A stretch of DNA of 64,000 nucleotides from Sphingobacterium puteale (GCF_003627955.1 NZ_RBWS01000019.1:1-64000), one strand, 5' to 3'; positions 37,261 through 45,400 are shown, counted from the stretch's first letter. The notes: generated by a model from the letters alone, not told the origin. Numbers and translations are program-made.

Positions 37261-37896
37261 ATGTCATTAATTACAGACTTACAATGGAGACATGCTGTGA
37301 AAGCGTATGATCCTACAAAAAAGGTTTCACAAGAAAATATTGATAAGATATTGGAGGCAGCACGCTTTGCGCCAACATCTTCGGGGCTACAACCATTTAA
37401 AGTATTGGTGGTCGAAAATCAGGCTTTGAAAGATGAACTGGCAAAAGGTGCCTTAAATCCTGACTGTATGCGCGAATGCTCTCACGTGCTGGTTTTTGCG
37501 GCCTGGGATAAATATACAGAAGAGCGCATTGATAAAGTATATGATTTCACAACAGATGAGCGGGATTTGCCGCGGGGCCGCTTCGGATCTTATACAGATA
37601 AATTGAAGTCCATTTATCTAAATGAGGCAGCAGAGCATAATTTTGCCCATACTGCCCGACAAACTTATATCGCATTGGGTTTAGCCTTGGCACAAGCAGC
37701 CGAATTGCGGGTAGACAGTACTCCGGCAGAGGGCTTTGATAATAAAGTTGTGGATGAGGTGCTGCAGTTGGATAAACTTGGGCTGAAAAGTGTATCGTTA
37801 ATGTATGTCGGTGTTGCCGACGCTTCTCGTGATTGGATCTCTACCATGAAAAAAGTGAGAATGCCAAAAGAAGAATTTGTCATCGAATATAAATAG
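37261..37896 (+). CDS. Nitroreductase-family NAD(P)H oxidoreductase (NfsB-like)
   Basis: 211 residues of the FMN-dependent nitroreductase fold: 'RHAVKAYDPTKKVS' (start motif with the FMN-phosphate Arg), 'ARFAPTSSGLQPFKVLVVE', 'ARQTYIALGLALAQAAELRVDSTPAEGF' and a C-terminal 'KVRMPKEEFV'. Such enzymes reduce quinones, nitro compounds or enones. It follows DUF1304 by 12 bp and probably belongs to the ohr transcription unit, adding electrophile detoxification to peroxide removal. Confidence 0.92.
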   Translation: MSLITDLQWRHAVKAYDPTKKVSQENIDKILEAARFAPTSSGLQPFKVLVVENQALKDELAKGALNPDCMRECSHVLVFAAWDKYTEERIDKVYDFTTDERDLPRGRFGSYTDKLKSIYLNEAAEHNFAHTARQTYIALGLALAQAAELRVDSTPAEGFDNKVVDEVLQLDKLGLKSVSLMYVGVADASRDWISTMKKVRMPKEEFVIEYK

Positions 37897-37941
37897 GCAC
37901 TTCCTGATCTTCAGACTTTAAGAAAACAATATCTTTGTAAA

Positions 37942-38373
37942 ATGGATGACTTATTGAAATTGGACAAACAGTTGTGTTTTTCCGTATATGTTTTGCATCG
38001 GGAGATTATGCAACGTTATCGTGCTATTTTAGAAGAGGTAGATTTGACTTATCCGCAATATATTACGATGATGGCCCTATGGGAAAATGACGGACAAACC
38101 GTAAACCAGCTTGGGGAAAAGTTGTTTTTGGATAACGGAACCCTTACACCTTTACTGAAACGGCTGGAAGGCAAGTCATTGCTCACCCGTACCCGAAGCA
38201 AAACAGATGAAAGGGTCGTGAAGATACAATTAACTACACAAGGGACAGAACTGAAAGAAAAAGCGAGTTGCATTCCCATGCAGATCTTTGAAGCTTTAAA
38301 GCTGGATTATTCCGATATGCAGCAGCTTAAAGCGTTAGCAGATAAAATCGTGACAAACGTGGGTAACGGCTAA
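37942..38373 (+). CDS. ohrR: MarR-family organic hydroperoxide regulator OhrR
   Basis: 143 residues starting 'MDDLLKLDKQLCFSVYVLHREIMQRY'. The cysteine at 12 in 'LDKQLCF' is the OhrR sensor cysteine, and 'LTYPQYITMMALWENDGQTVNQLGEKLFLDNGTLTPLLKRLEGK' is the winged helix. It represses ohr until the cysteine is oxidised. A 'TATCTTTG' -7-like element lies directly before the ATG (37930-37937), so it may also have its own, nearly leaderless transcript. Confidence 0.93.
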   Translation: MDDLLKLDKQLCFSVYVLHREIMQRYRAILEEVDLTYPQYITMMALWENDGQTVNQLGEKLFLDNGTLTPLLKRLEGKSLLTRTRSKTDERVVKIQLTTQGTELKEKASCIPMQIFEALKLDYSDMQQLKALADKIVTNVGNG

Positions 38374-38442
38374 TATTTTAGTGTTAGATTTACGAATTGT
38401 ATTTTTAGCTGAATCAATGGCTAGTCAAATTTTATCAGAAGA

Positions 38443-38865
38443 ATGCGGTTAATTGCAATTTGTTTTATCCTGTTTGTCCTCCTATTTACAGGTTGCCAGG
38501 AAAAGAGAAGGGATGCAGAGCTATCGAAGTACGTTGCTTATAGTAATCGCGATAGTGCGCAACTTGAACTTAATCTCTTTGAAAGCCGTTTTCATGGGAA
38601 ATTACGATTTTATCGCCCGGGTGGTGAAATTGATTCAGGAGAGATTCAGGGGAATATCAAAAAAGATACGCTGGCTGGTGATTATTACTATGTTCCCTTT
38701 GGCTGGGGACAGAAAAAAAGAAGACCCTTTGTTTTGCTTAAGAAAGGGTCTCAATATATTTTAGGAACGGGTACCGAACAGGTGTATATGGGGATACCAC
38801 ATTACATACCATCAACGATCAGTTTTCAGCAGGCCAAGTATGTTTTTACAGCGGTAGTCCATTAA
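38443..38865 (+). CDS. Small lipoprotein of unknown function
   Basis: 140 residues with a clear lipoprotein signal ('LFVLLFTGC', Cys at about 18). The mature part has alternating strand-like segments ('AQLELNLFESRFHGKLRFYRPGGE', 'SGEIQGNIKKDTLAGDYYYV'), suggesting a small beta sandwich or barrel as in lipocalin-like or 'META/heat-shock' type lipoproteins, but I cannot assign a family. It lies 69 bp after ohrR and may or may not be in that transcript. Confidence 0.75.
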   Translation: MRLIAICFILFVLLFTGCQEKRRDAELSKYVAYSNRDSAQLELNLFESRFHGKLRFYRPGGEIDSGEIQGNIKKDTLAGDYYYVPFGWGQKKRRPFVLLKKGSQYILGTGTEQVYMGIPHYIPSTISFQQAKYVFTAVVH

Positions 38866-38888
38866 GATGTTCGGCTGGGAGGATATCG

Positions 38889-39470
38889 CTACAAAATATT
38901 GTTCAATCTAATATATTGCAGTAGCATAATGGTCTTACCATCTTTGATTTCGCCGCTTTCGATCATAGCTAATGCATCTTGAATATTTAGCTCCAGTATC
39001 TCTATATTTTCCTCTTCTTCTTCTAATCCACCACCATCACTGATCTTCATGCCGTTCGTATATTCCGCGATAAAGAAATGTAGAATTTCGGTAACCGAAC
39101 CGGGTGACATATACGCTTCAAAGATCTTTTTTGCTTCCTTGATCTGATAACCTGTTTCTTCTTCTGTTTCCCGACGGATACAATCCTGTGGCGAATCTTG
39201 ATCCAATAAACCAGCACAGGCTTCAATTAACATTCCAAATTCATTTCCGTTGATATAGGTTGGAATTCTAAACTGTCTGGTCAAAATGATAGTCTTGTAT
39301 TCTTTATTATATAATAGTATTACGGCTCCATTTCCTCGATCATAAGCTTCGCGGCTTTGCTGTTGCACCGTTCCGTCTGGTTTTGTATATTGATAGGTGA
39401 CCTTTTTTAAGGTATACCAATTATTGGATAGAATTTCTGTTTTTACAATTTCAATATCTTTGATTGCCAT
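38889..39470 (-). CDS. Nudix hydrolase, NudK-like (GDP-mannose pyrophosphatase type)
   Basis: 193 residues resembling NudK/ADP-ribose pyrophosphatase dimers: 'ILLYNKEYKTIILTRQFRIPTYING' and the Nudix box 'AGLLDQDSPQDCIRRE' continuing to 'EEETGY'. The box matches GX5EX7REUXEEXGU except that the first glutamate is Ser; the metal-binding REUXEE core is intact. It hydrolyses a nucleoside-diphosphate sugar or similar to sugar phosphate and NMP. Monocistronic and convergent to the small lipoprotein. Confidence 0.88.
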   Translation of the reverse strand: MAIKDIEIVKTEILSNNWYTLKKVTYQYTKPDGTVQQQSREAYDRGNGAVILLYNKEYKTIILTRQFRIPTYINGNEFGMLIEACAGLLDQDSPQDCIRRETEEETGYQIKEAKKIFEAYMSPGSVTEILHFFIAEYTNGMKISDGGGLEEEEENIEILELNIQDALAMIESGEIKDGKTIMLLQYIRLNNIL

Positions 39471-39969
39471 TTTTAGCGTGTTAAGGTCAAGGTATAAAAG
39501 TAAGTAATACGCTCCAGATAAAATAGGAAAATATAGTTCTACCTAGGCTATTCTTTATGTTTTTTTTCCATGGCATCCTAATTTTTTTTGCTGAGTCCCG
39601 TATGTTATTGCTTCCAGTAGCGCACGTTGTTTTTTATTTTAACCCATCTTCCAATACCTTTTTGTCTAACTTAAATTCCCTATAACCGAAGGCTCCTGAT
39701 TTATATCCTATGACGGCACCGAACTCGATATTAGTTATTGAAGAAGATTTGGAAAATACTGCCGAACAATAAACGTGCTATGAGAACAACGGCTTTTCAA
39801 ATAGACGAAAATTTATTCCGCAAAGCCTGTCGGAATCGGTAGCATATTTCTGTGTTAATAAAAGAATTGATCCCCCGATGTTGTGAGATTAATTTTTAAA
39901 TTTAACAAAGGATAAAAGCGGCATGAATCAATAAATAAGAACGTCATAACATACAAGTGGAATAATATA
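39471..39969. other. Intergenic region with a gene remnant
   Basis: 499 bp between the divergent Nudix and AraC-type genes. Apart from the coding-like remnant at 39634-39777 it holds AT-rich sequence without a clear promoter or hairpin. Confidence 0.5.
39634..39777 (-). pseudogene. Remnant of an unidentified small gene (no start codon)
   Basis: The minus frame reads 47 sense codons to a TAA and has a protein-like composition: 'SITNIEFGAVIGYKSGAFGY' then 'REFKLDKKVL'. It has no ATG, GTG or TTG start and is closed upstream by TAG (39778-39780). In another frame just upstream 'SRCSHSTFIVRQYFPN' also looks coding-like, which would fit a frameshifted gene. I do not recognise the family. Confidence 0.35.
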
Positions 39970-40728
39970 ATGGAAGAAGGGCTATATTACAAGATTATTA
40001 AACCCGATGACCCGCTTTCTAATTTTGTGGATAGTTTTTGGTGTCTATATAACCACTCAGATGAGGTAAAAGAAACAATAGGCCTACCGGATGGGCGGGT
40101 GGATTTGTTTCTTTTTTGCTCTCCGGCAGATGGTTTCCGGATTCTATTGCTCGGCCTGGGTACACAGCCACATGAGCAGGCATCAATTCCAGTTGATTGC
40201 GTAATGTTTTGCATTAGTTTAAAGTTACTTGCAGTAGAATATATTTTACAGGAGAGCATAGCTGATATTATAAATTCCGGTAAATTATTGAAGGAAGATT
40301 TTTGGGGTTTTAGTGAGCAGGATCTACAAAATTTTGATCGGTTTATTGAAAAATCTACCCAATTGTTGCTGTCAGTTTTACCGACAGTTATCGATAAGCG
40401 TAAACAGAAATTATTTGATCTTATATACAAGAGTAAAGGCTCTGTAACAGTTTCTGAGCTTTCAGAAAAAGTCTGCTGGACAAGTCGACAGATCAATCGT
40501 TATTTTAATCAGTGGTTTGGGCTCTCCCTAAAAGCGTATTCCAACATTTTACGTTTTCGGGCTTCTTTAGATCATATAGCACAAGGCAAGCTCTTTCCTG
40601 AGGAGCATTTTTTTGATCAGAATCATTTTATCAAAGAAATCAAGAAATTCGCAGGAGTGGTTCCTAAGGAATTGCTAAAAAATAAAAATGACCGATTTAT
40701 ACTATTATCTTCCCTGACATCGAAATAG
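39970..40728 (+). CDS. AraC-family transcriptional regulator (DUF6597-type N-terminus)
   Basis: 252 residues. The N-terminal part ('YYKIIKPDDPLSNFVDSFWCLYN', 'GLPDGRVDLFLF') is typical of DUF6597-type sensing domains in Bacteroidota AraC proteins. The C-terminal DNA-binding part is 'VTVSELSEKVCWTSRQINRYFNQWFGLSLKAYSNILRFRASL' followed by 'FFDQNHFIKEIKKFAGVVPKELL'. The second helix-turn-helix is slightly eroded compared with family members. It is 28 bp upstream of the TetX-like monooxygenase gene, so the two probably form a regulator-target pair. Confidence 0.87.
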   Translation: MEEGLYYKIIKPDDPLSNFVDSFWCLYNHSDEVKETIGLPDGRVDLFLFCSPADGFRILLLGLGTQPHEQASIPVDCVMFCISLKLLAVEYILQESIADIINSGKLLKEDFWGFSEQDLQNFDRFIEKSTQLLLSVLPTVIDKRKQKLFDLIYKSKGSVTVSELSEKVCWTSRQINRYFNQWFGLSLKAYSNILRFRASLDHIAQGKLFPEEHFFDQNHFIKEIKKFAGVVPKELLKNKNDRFILLSSLTSK

Positions 40729-40756
40729 TTTTGTCTTAAATATTTTTAAGAACACT

Positions 40757-41914
40757 ATGATGTTAATTGAAAACAAAAAAATTGCCATCGTTGGCGGTGG
40801 AATAGGCGGCTTGACCCTTGCCCGATTATTACAGATGCGCGGGGCGGATATACAAGTTTATGAACGCGATATTGACCGCGGGGTACGTGTGCAAGGATCT
40901 ACACTGGATCTTCATGAAGGAACAGGTCTTGAAGCGATAACACGTGCTGGACTTATTGACGAATTCTATAAATATCATCGTCCGACAGCCAGTAAGTTAC
41001 GTATCGTAGATAAGAAACTCCATGTTATATTTGACGATCATGACCATATCGCCGCAGTTGCCGAAAACCGACCAGAAATTGATCGCGCTCCACTACGTGA
41101 GATCTTATTGAATTCGCTGAATACAGATACTGTGGTCTGGAATCGTCATTTTGTTTCAATGGAAAAAAAAGGCGAAGGCTGGAAATTGCAATTTAAAAAT
41201 GGACAAACGGCCTATGCGGATCTCGTTATTGCCGCCGATGGTGCAAATTCTAAAATACGTCCTTATCTCAATGCACCCAATCCAATTTATTCGGGAATTA
41301 CATTGGTAGAGGGAAATATTTATGATGCGCAAAAAAATGCCCCTAAACTATTTGAATTTACAAAAGGAGGGAAGGTGATGGCTTTTGGCGATGAACAATT
41401 CATTGGGTATGGAACGAAAGGAGATGGATCCATTATGTTTGTCGCTAGTACAAAAGCGCCCGAACATGTTTTTAAAGAGCAGTCTAATGATGTTAATCTT
41501 AAACAACAGGTTTCCGATTGGCTAAATGTTAATTTTTCGGGCTGGGGGGAAGCCTGGGAGGAATTTTTTGCTAACGAAAATGTGTATTTTATACCTCGGC
41601 CACAGTACTATTTTCCGCTCGATCAAAGTTGGATTACGCAGTCTAATCTCACCATGATTGGCGATGCTGCCCACCGTATGCCGCCTTTTGCGGGAGAGGG
41701 CGCAAATGTTGCCATGCAAGATGCATTTGAACTTGCGGCGTGCCTGACAGATGGCAATTTTGAAAGCTTAGAACTTGCACTTTCCTATTTTGAAAAACAG
41801 ATGGTTCAACGGGGAGCCGCAGCGACACAGGATACATTGGAAAATAGTGACAGAATGCATTCGGCAACTGCTTTGCAACAGATGCTGGATTTTTTTACTG
41901 AAACTGAAGAATAG
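40757..41914 (+). CDS. TetX-like FAD-dependent monooxygenase
   Basis: 385 residues of a flavoprotein hydroxylase close to Tet(X): dinucleotide motif 'IAIVGGGIGGLTLARLLQ', 'VYERD', 'GSTLDLHEGTGLEAI', 'DRAPLREILLNSL', 'DLVIAADGANSKIR' and 'MIGDAAHRMPPFAGEGANVAMQDAFELA'. Tet(X) inactivates tetracyclines by hydroxylation. Aligned by eye with Tet(X) recalled from memory, its substrate residues Gln192, Arg213, His234 and Gly236 correspond here to Glu, Lys, Met and Val, so tetracycline may not be the substrate. Related enzymes oxidise other aromatic compounds. The AraC-type gene upstream may control it. Confidence 0.87.
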   Translation: MMLIENKKIAIVGGGIGGLTLARLLQMRGADIQVYERDIDRGVRVQGSTLDLHEGTGLEAITRAGLIDEFYKYHRPTASKLRIVDKKLHVIFDDHDHIAAVAENRPEIDRAPLREILLNSLNTDTVVWNRHFVSMEKKGEGWKLQFKNGQTAYADLVIAADGANSKIRPYLNAPNPIYSGITLVEGNIYDAQKNAPKLFEFTKGGKVMAFGDEQFIGYGTKGDGSIMFVASTKAPEHVFKEQSNDVNLKQQVSDWLNVNFSGWGEAWEEFFANENVYFIPRPQYYFPLDQSWITQSNLTMIGDAAHRMPPFAGEGANVAMQDAFELAACLTDGNFESLELALSYFEKQMVQRGAAATQDTLENSDRMHSATALQQMLDFFTETEE

Positions 41915-42083
41915 AGAGAAAACGATCGCTGAAAAAGTGTTAAGATCAACTTTTCTGAAATTTGTCAATGAGACTCTATTGAGGAAATGCCTTTTTTATG
42001 CATAGTGCGCCTTCAAAAAGTGTGCTATACGCTGAAACAAAAATCTTATAAAAACTCCGTTCTGGTTATTCATATAAAAAGGA

Positions 42084-42974
42084 TTATTTATCTGGTGGAA
42101 GCTGATAGCGCTTTTTGATCTCTTTCAATATCTTTTTGTAATACTTTGTTTTGTCCGATTCATCAATAACAATAATTTCCACATCATTAGCTTTGAGTAA
42201 TTGCATTTTATCCACAGCGATTTGATGCCATTTTTTTGTTGTATAATAAAATAGCTGATTTTGAATAAAATTACTCTTTCGATAAAACTTATTTCGAGCA
42301 CGATAGGTCAATAGCCACCAGAGATCAATCTCTACAAAATCCAGTGAAAGACCCAGGATATGAATGTCTTGTGTAAAGAAAAGATCTATCCAGGATTGCA
42401 GTTTCAGGTTCTTTTTTTGCTTCAGCCTTTTTATTAATGCCGCTTTAAATACTGTATCAGACGTGTAATTGGTGCCATTGACAACATAATCTCTCATTTT
42501 TTGGAGCTGTCCGCAATAATGTTCGTAGCCCAGATTGATGGAGGTCGGGTTGTCACAATCCCCATGGATATGCCAAAATGTTTTATCTGTTGTTTCATGC
42601 CGGCGAAAAACACTATAGGTTGTTTCCCTGACAAGACTTGTATTAACCTTTGCTGTGGGGCCTTCCAGACTGAATTCATAATTTGTTGTGATGATATTCT
42701 TCGTCGGAAGAGATCGGATTAACTGGTGTATTTCATTTTGTTTTATTTGGGAGACGCTGTCCGAGATATATGTTTTAAGTTCCCTCTCATTAAGCTGCTG
42801 CATCTTGATCGCATTTAGAAAAATCTCTTCATATAACATTGGGAAAGGTTTTTGCCCATTTTCCAATCCCGTCAGCTGATATTTTGCTTTAATATTGGTC
42901 AATAAATCGCTCCAACTGATCCCCGGAGAAATATTGTTGATATCATTCCCAACTAAAAGACTGAATTTATCCAT
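42084..42974 (-). CDS. SIR2-like domain protein (possible NADase)
   Basis: 296 residues, not a classical sirtuin deacetylase (no zinc cysteines). SIR2-like signatures: 'LLVGNDINNISPGISWSDLL' (6-25), 'IITTNYEFSLEG' (94-105), 'HIHGD' (135-139) and 'LGLSLDFVEIDLWWLL' (206-221). SIR2-like domains in Thoeris ThsA, Dsr and other phage-defence proteins cleave NAD+; single-domain versions also occur with unknown roles. The C-terminal 75 residues have no recognised domain. It is a lone minus-strand gene next to a phage-like island. Confidence 0.75.
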   Translation of the reverse strand: MDKFSLLVGNDINNISPGISWSDLLTNIKAKYQLTGLENGQKPFPMLYEEIFLNAIKMQQLNERELKTYISDSVSQIKQNEIHQLIRSLPTKNIITTNYEFSLEGPTAKVNTSLVRETTYSVFRRHETTDKTFWHIHGDCDNPTSINLGYEHYCGQLQKMRDYVVNGTNYTSDTVFKAALIKRLKQKKNLKLQSWIDLFFTQDIHILGLSLDFVEIDLWWLLTYRARNKFYRKSNFIQNQLFYYTTKKWHQIAVDKMQLLKANDVEIIVIDESDKTKYYKKILKEIKKRYQLPPDK

Positions 42975-43455
42975 TTGTAATTAATTTCTATTGAAGATTT
43001 TTTGTTCTATTTAATTGTTTTACGCATATTTCGATTTATGATAGTATGAATTCCATCATGAAAATTATTGATCGGTCTCTAATTTAATAAAAAAGAACGA
43101 AGGAGGTCAAGCGGCTTTTTAAACCTTCTTTTGGTTAGGGTGGCTAACAAGGAATCTTAAATTTTTGCTTTATTTTAGGGACCTCATTTATTTATCGGAA
43201 ATCGAATTCCGAAAATGGCGGGACTGATGAAAAAGGCTAGGCGAACCGATTTCCTAGCCTTCACGGTATAACTCATCCTATGCTATAACGATCAAATAAC
43301 AAAAAAGTAACAAAAATGTTTTTATCCGGCCAAAGGAGTGCTAATTTTCGGTCAACGATTTCGGGACAATACATTTCTTTGTCAAACGAGTCTGAGTAAA
43401 ACGTTATATCTTTATTGCAGGTGTAGATGTCGATAGCCCATTTGATCAAAAAAGG
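42975..43455. other. Intergenic region upstream of SIR2-like gene
   Basis: 481 bp. It contains a perfect short palindrome 'tcggaa' (43195-43200) / 'ttccga' (43207-43212), a hairpin at 43229-43261 and an open frame leading into the small gene at 43456. No TTTG/TAnnTTTG promoter for the SIR2-like gene was identified. Confidence 0.45.
43229..43261 (-). terminator. Terminator-like hairpin read on minus strand
   Basis: 'aaggctagg' (43233-43241) and 'cctagcctt' (43253-43261) form a perfect 9-bp stem. Read on the minus strand it is followed by 'tttttc', a usable U-tract. No convincing minus-strand gene ends here, only a 64-codon frame (43273-43467) that I do not trust. Confidence 0.45.
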
Positions 43456-43710
43456 ATGAAGACACACTATCCTCTATCCACCGTGGACAAACAGCTTGGA
43501 TACGAGCTGTTGGCAAAAAACAGTATTGACTGTATGCTGGTCCGACTGCCCAAGATCGAATCAACAAATGAATACGGACGAGCAGTGGAAGCAAGTCTTG
43601 TAGATTGTCCCAGTGATGCTATGACCGCTTTTGAATTGGCGGATTTTCTTATCGGTCGGTTAGAAGCCAGAAGTTATATTCGTAAAGCTCCTTTTATTGC
43701 CAACATTTAA
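43456..43710 (+). CDS. Small conserved-looking protein of unknown function
   Basis: 84 residues from the ATG, 'MKTHYPLSTVDKQLGYELLA' onward, with a helical C-terminal part ('AMTAFELADFLIGRLEA'). The same frame continues protein-like upstream for another 20 codons ('KRYIFIAGVDVDSPFDQKR'), back to a GTA at 43396-43398 that follows TGA, so the true start may lie there or have been lost. The AAGG before the ATG is too close to be a good ribosome-binding site. No family recognised. Confidence 0.5.
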   Translation: MKTHYPLSTVDKQLGYELLAKNSIDCMLVRLPKIESTNEYGRAVEASLVDCPSDAMTAFELADFLIGRLEARSYIRKAPFIANI

Positions 43711-44014
43711 CAATCATGATCATATATTCTTAACGAATCCATGCATCTATTTTAAAGCCACATCAGTCCGAAGTAGCTTTTATTTTTACATCAGGAATAA
43801 AAAGAAGCCATCCTTTCACTGATATTCGGTAGTTGTTTCATACCGCTTGTATATGCGTAATATTTCATTTTTCAGGTGCTGCCCATAAATAAATTTGTAT
43901 TGAAATACTAGCTGAAATATACATGACGGCTTTTATTTGAATAAAACTAAAGTCCGGATTTTAATAAGGAAAAGCGCTGAATATAGAAATAAATCATCAA
44001 TAATATAAGAAGAT
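43711..44014. other. Leader region of the lysis-type cassette
   Basis: 304 bp without a gene. A 'TAAATTTG' -7-like box lies at 43890-43897 with no good -33 element, about 118 bp before the amidase ATG. Nothing else recognised. Confidence 0.4.
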
Positions 44015-44509
44015 ATGGATATTGAAAAAAACAAATTGGTAGGAGTTTCCTATCACGAGACATCTAATAAAGGCCGTGTTATCAGCCCTATTTTTATCAT
44101 TATGCATTATGATGGTGCATCCAATGCCACTAGTGCGATTCATTGGATGTTGGATCCCCAGAGCAGGGTTTCGGCCCATGTGCATATCAGCCGGGACGGT
44201 ATAGTGACACAATTGGCACCGTTCAATATTAAATGCTGGCATGCGGGACTGAGTTCATGGGCTGGTTTAAAAGATCTGAACAATTATAGCATTGGGATCG
44301 AGCTGCAAAATAAAGGAAATGAGGTTTATACGGAGAAGCAGATTGCCGCGGCGATTGAAGTCTGTGAGGCAATCGTTGCCAATTATCCTATTCAGGAAAT
44401 TTTAGGGCACAGTGATATTGCTCCGGGAAGAAAAGAGGATCCGGGAAAACAGTTCCCATGGATGAAGTTTAAATCACTCATAAAAAAGAACTACTATGGA
44501 AATACTTGA
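44015..44509 (+). CDS. N-acetylmuramoyl-L-alanine amidase, endolysin-like (Amidase_2)
   Basis: 164 residues with no signal peptide. Zinc-amidase features: 'FIIMHYDGAS' (first His), 'VSAHVHISRDGIVTQLAPFNIKCWHAG' (the conserved 'SaHy.I..dG...q....akaWHAG' pattern), 'NNYSIGIELQNKG' and 'EILGHSDIAPGRKEDPGKQFPW' (second His and Asp). It cuts the bond between muramic acid and the stem peptide. Lack of a signal peptide is typical of phage endolysins, which need a holin or other export. Its last 14 bases overlap the next gene. Confidence 0.93.
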   Translation: MDIEKNKLVGVSYHETSNKGRVISPIFIIMHYDGASNATSAIHWMLDPQSRVSAHVHISRDGIVTQLAPFNIKCWHAGLSSWAGLKDLNNYSIGIELQNKGNEVYTEKQIAAAIEVCEAIVANYPIQEILGHSDIAPGRKEDPGKQFPWMKFKSLIKKNYYGNT

Positions 44510-44873
44510 GATTTTAGAAAAATTGATTATCCCTATCGTTACGGCTATCGGTGGTTACCTTGTTGGACGGCCTAAACAGCAGGCGGAAGTGGAAGCAACG
44601 AATGTAGAGAATGCCGGGAAAGTCATCGACAAATGGGAAGGTTACGCAAACCGGCTCGAAAAAGACATTGAACATTTAAGAGCAATTATTGAAGACCTCA
44701 ATGAAGGACTCAGGCTCGCCAATGACGATCGTATGGCCTGTTCAAAGACCTTGGCGGAGTTACAGGTGAAATATGATGATCTGATGAAGCTTTATAAAGA
44801 GTTGCAGATTGAATTAAAAAAAGTGAAAAATGAAAAATATACTTGCATTGACCGTAGTGCTACTACTCGTTAG
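44496..44873 (+). CDS. Membrane-anchored coiled-coil protein (holin/spanin-like position)
   Basis: 125 residues: one N-terminal hydrophobic helix at about 10-25 ('LIIPIVTAIGGYLVG') followed by a charged heptad-rich region to the end ('EGYANRLEKDIEHLRAIIEDLNEGLRLA', 'KTLAELQVKYDDLMKLYKELQIELKKVK'). One N-terminal membrane anchor plus a periplasmic coiled coil is the layout of inner-membrane spanins and of some pinholin-like proteins. It overlaps the amidase by 14 bases and the next gene by 44 bases in another frame, as phage lysis genes often do. No family match claimed. Confidence 0.8.
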   Translation: MEILEILEKLIIPIVTAIGGYLVGRPKQQAEVEATNVENAGKVIDKWEGYANRLEKDIEHLRAIIEDLNEGLRLANDDRMACSKTLAELQVKYDDLMKLYKELQIELKKVKNEKYTCIDRSATTR

Positions 44874-45342
44874 TAGCTGCGGTCTATTTAAAAAAACAGT
44901 AAAGACAAGTGAATCGCATATGCTTGAGGCAAGGGGGAAAGTGATGGTATCGTCACAAATAGATTCCAGTAGCAGTCATTTGGAGGTTGGGCAGTCCTAC
45001 GTCCGAAATCTGAAACAATCTGAAGATCTTATGCAGATCGAGGGTGCGGAAATCGAGATCAGTCCGGATGGAATTGTACGGATAGGTAAAGGGAAGGTCA
45101 ATAAAAAACGGACGCTTTATGCAGATAGCAGCAATGTATTCCGGAAGTCTATTTCCGGACAAAGTCAGCTGGTCATTGAAAATCTACTGCGCAAAGATGA
45201 AAAATTAAAGTCAGCGGAAAGAACGACAAGGCGAACGGAGCGACCAATGGTAACAAGTATGCTATTTTTTATTACTGGTCTACTTGTCCTGGCAAGCCTT
45301 ATGCTCTGGTGGCTGCGAAGGAAGATATGGCGAAAAGGTTAA
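44830..45342 (+). CDS. Lipoprotein with C-terminal membrane anchor, unimolecular-spanin-like
   Basis: 170 residues: lipoprotein signal 'LLLVSSC' (Cys at 17), a polar middle region with strand- and helix-forming parts, and a C-terminal transmembrane helix at about 141-163 ('MVTSMLFFITGLLVLASLMLWW') followed by the basic tail 'LRRKIWRKG'. A lipid anchor at one end and a membrane helix at the other would span from outer to inner membrane, as phage T1 u-spanin does. It starts inside the preceding gene (44-base overlap). Assignment is by architecture only. Confidence 0.75.
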   Translation: MKNILALTVVLLLVSSCGLFKKTVKTSESHMLEARGKVMVSSQIDSSSSHLEVGQSYVRNLKQSEDLMQIEGAEIEISPDGIVRIGKGKVNKKRTLYADSSNVFRKSISGQSQLVIENLLRKDEKLKSAERTTRRTERPMVTSMLFFITGLLVLASLMLWWLRRKIWRKG

Positions 45343-45347
45343 GGGTT

Positions 45348-45400
45348 ATTATACCGATCAGAGAAAGTGTTGAGCTCACTAATTTTATGATCGGTATAAT
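45348..45400. terminator. Bidirectional stem between convergent genes
   Basis: 'attataccgatca' (45348-45360) and 'tgatcggtataat' (45388-45400) are perfect 13-bp inverted repeats around a 27-nt loop, placed between the convergent genes ending at 45342 and 45417. Confidence 0.5.

Noticed and set aside
42084..42974. Sirtuin protein deacetylase
   Set aside because: No zinc-binding cysteine pairs and no GAGxS motif; it fits the SIR2-like domain group instead.
43273..43467. 64-codon minus-strand frame ending just before a minus-strand terminator
   Set aside because: It overlaps the more natural plus-strand frame at 43396-43710. The terminator position is suggestive, but the translation looks like a shadow.
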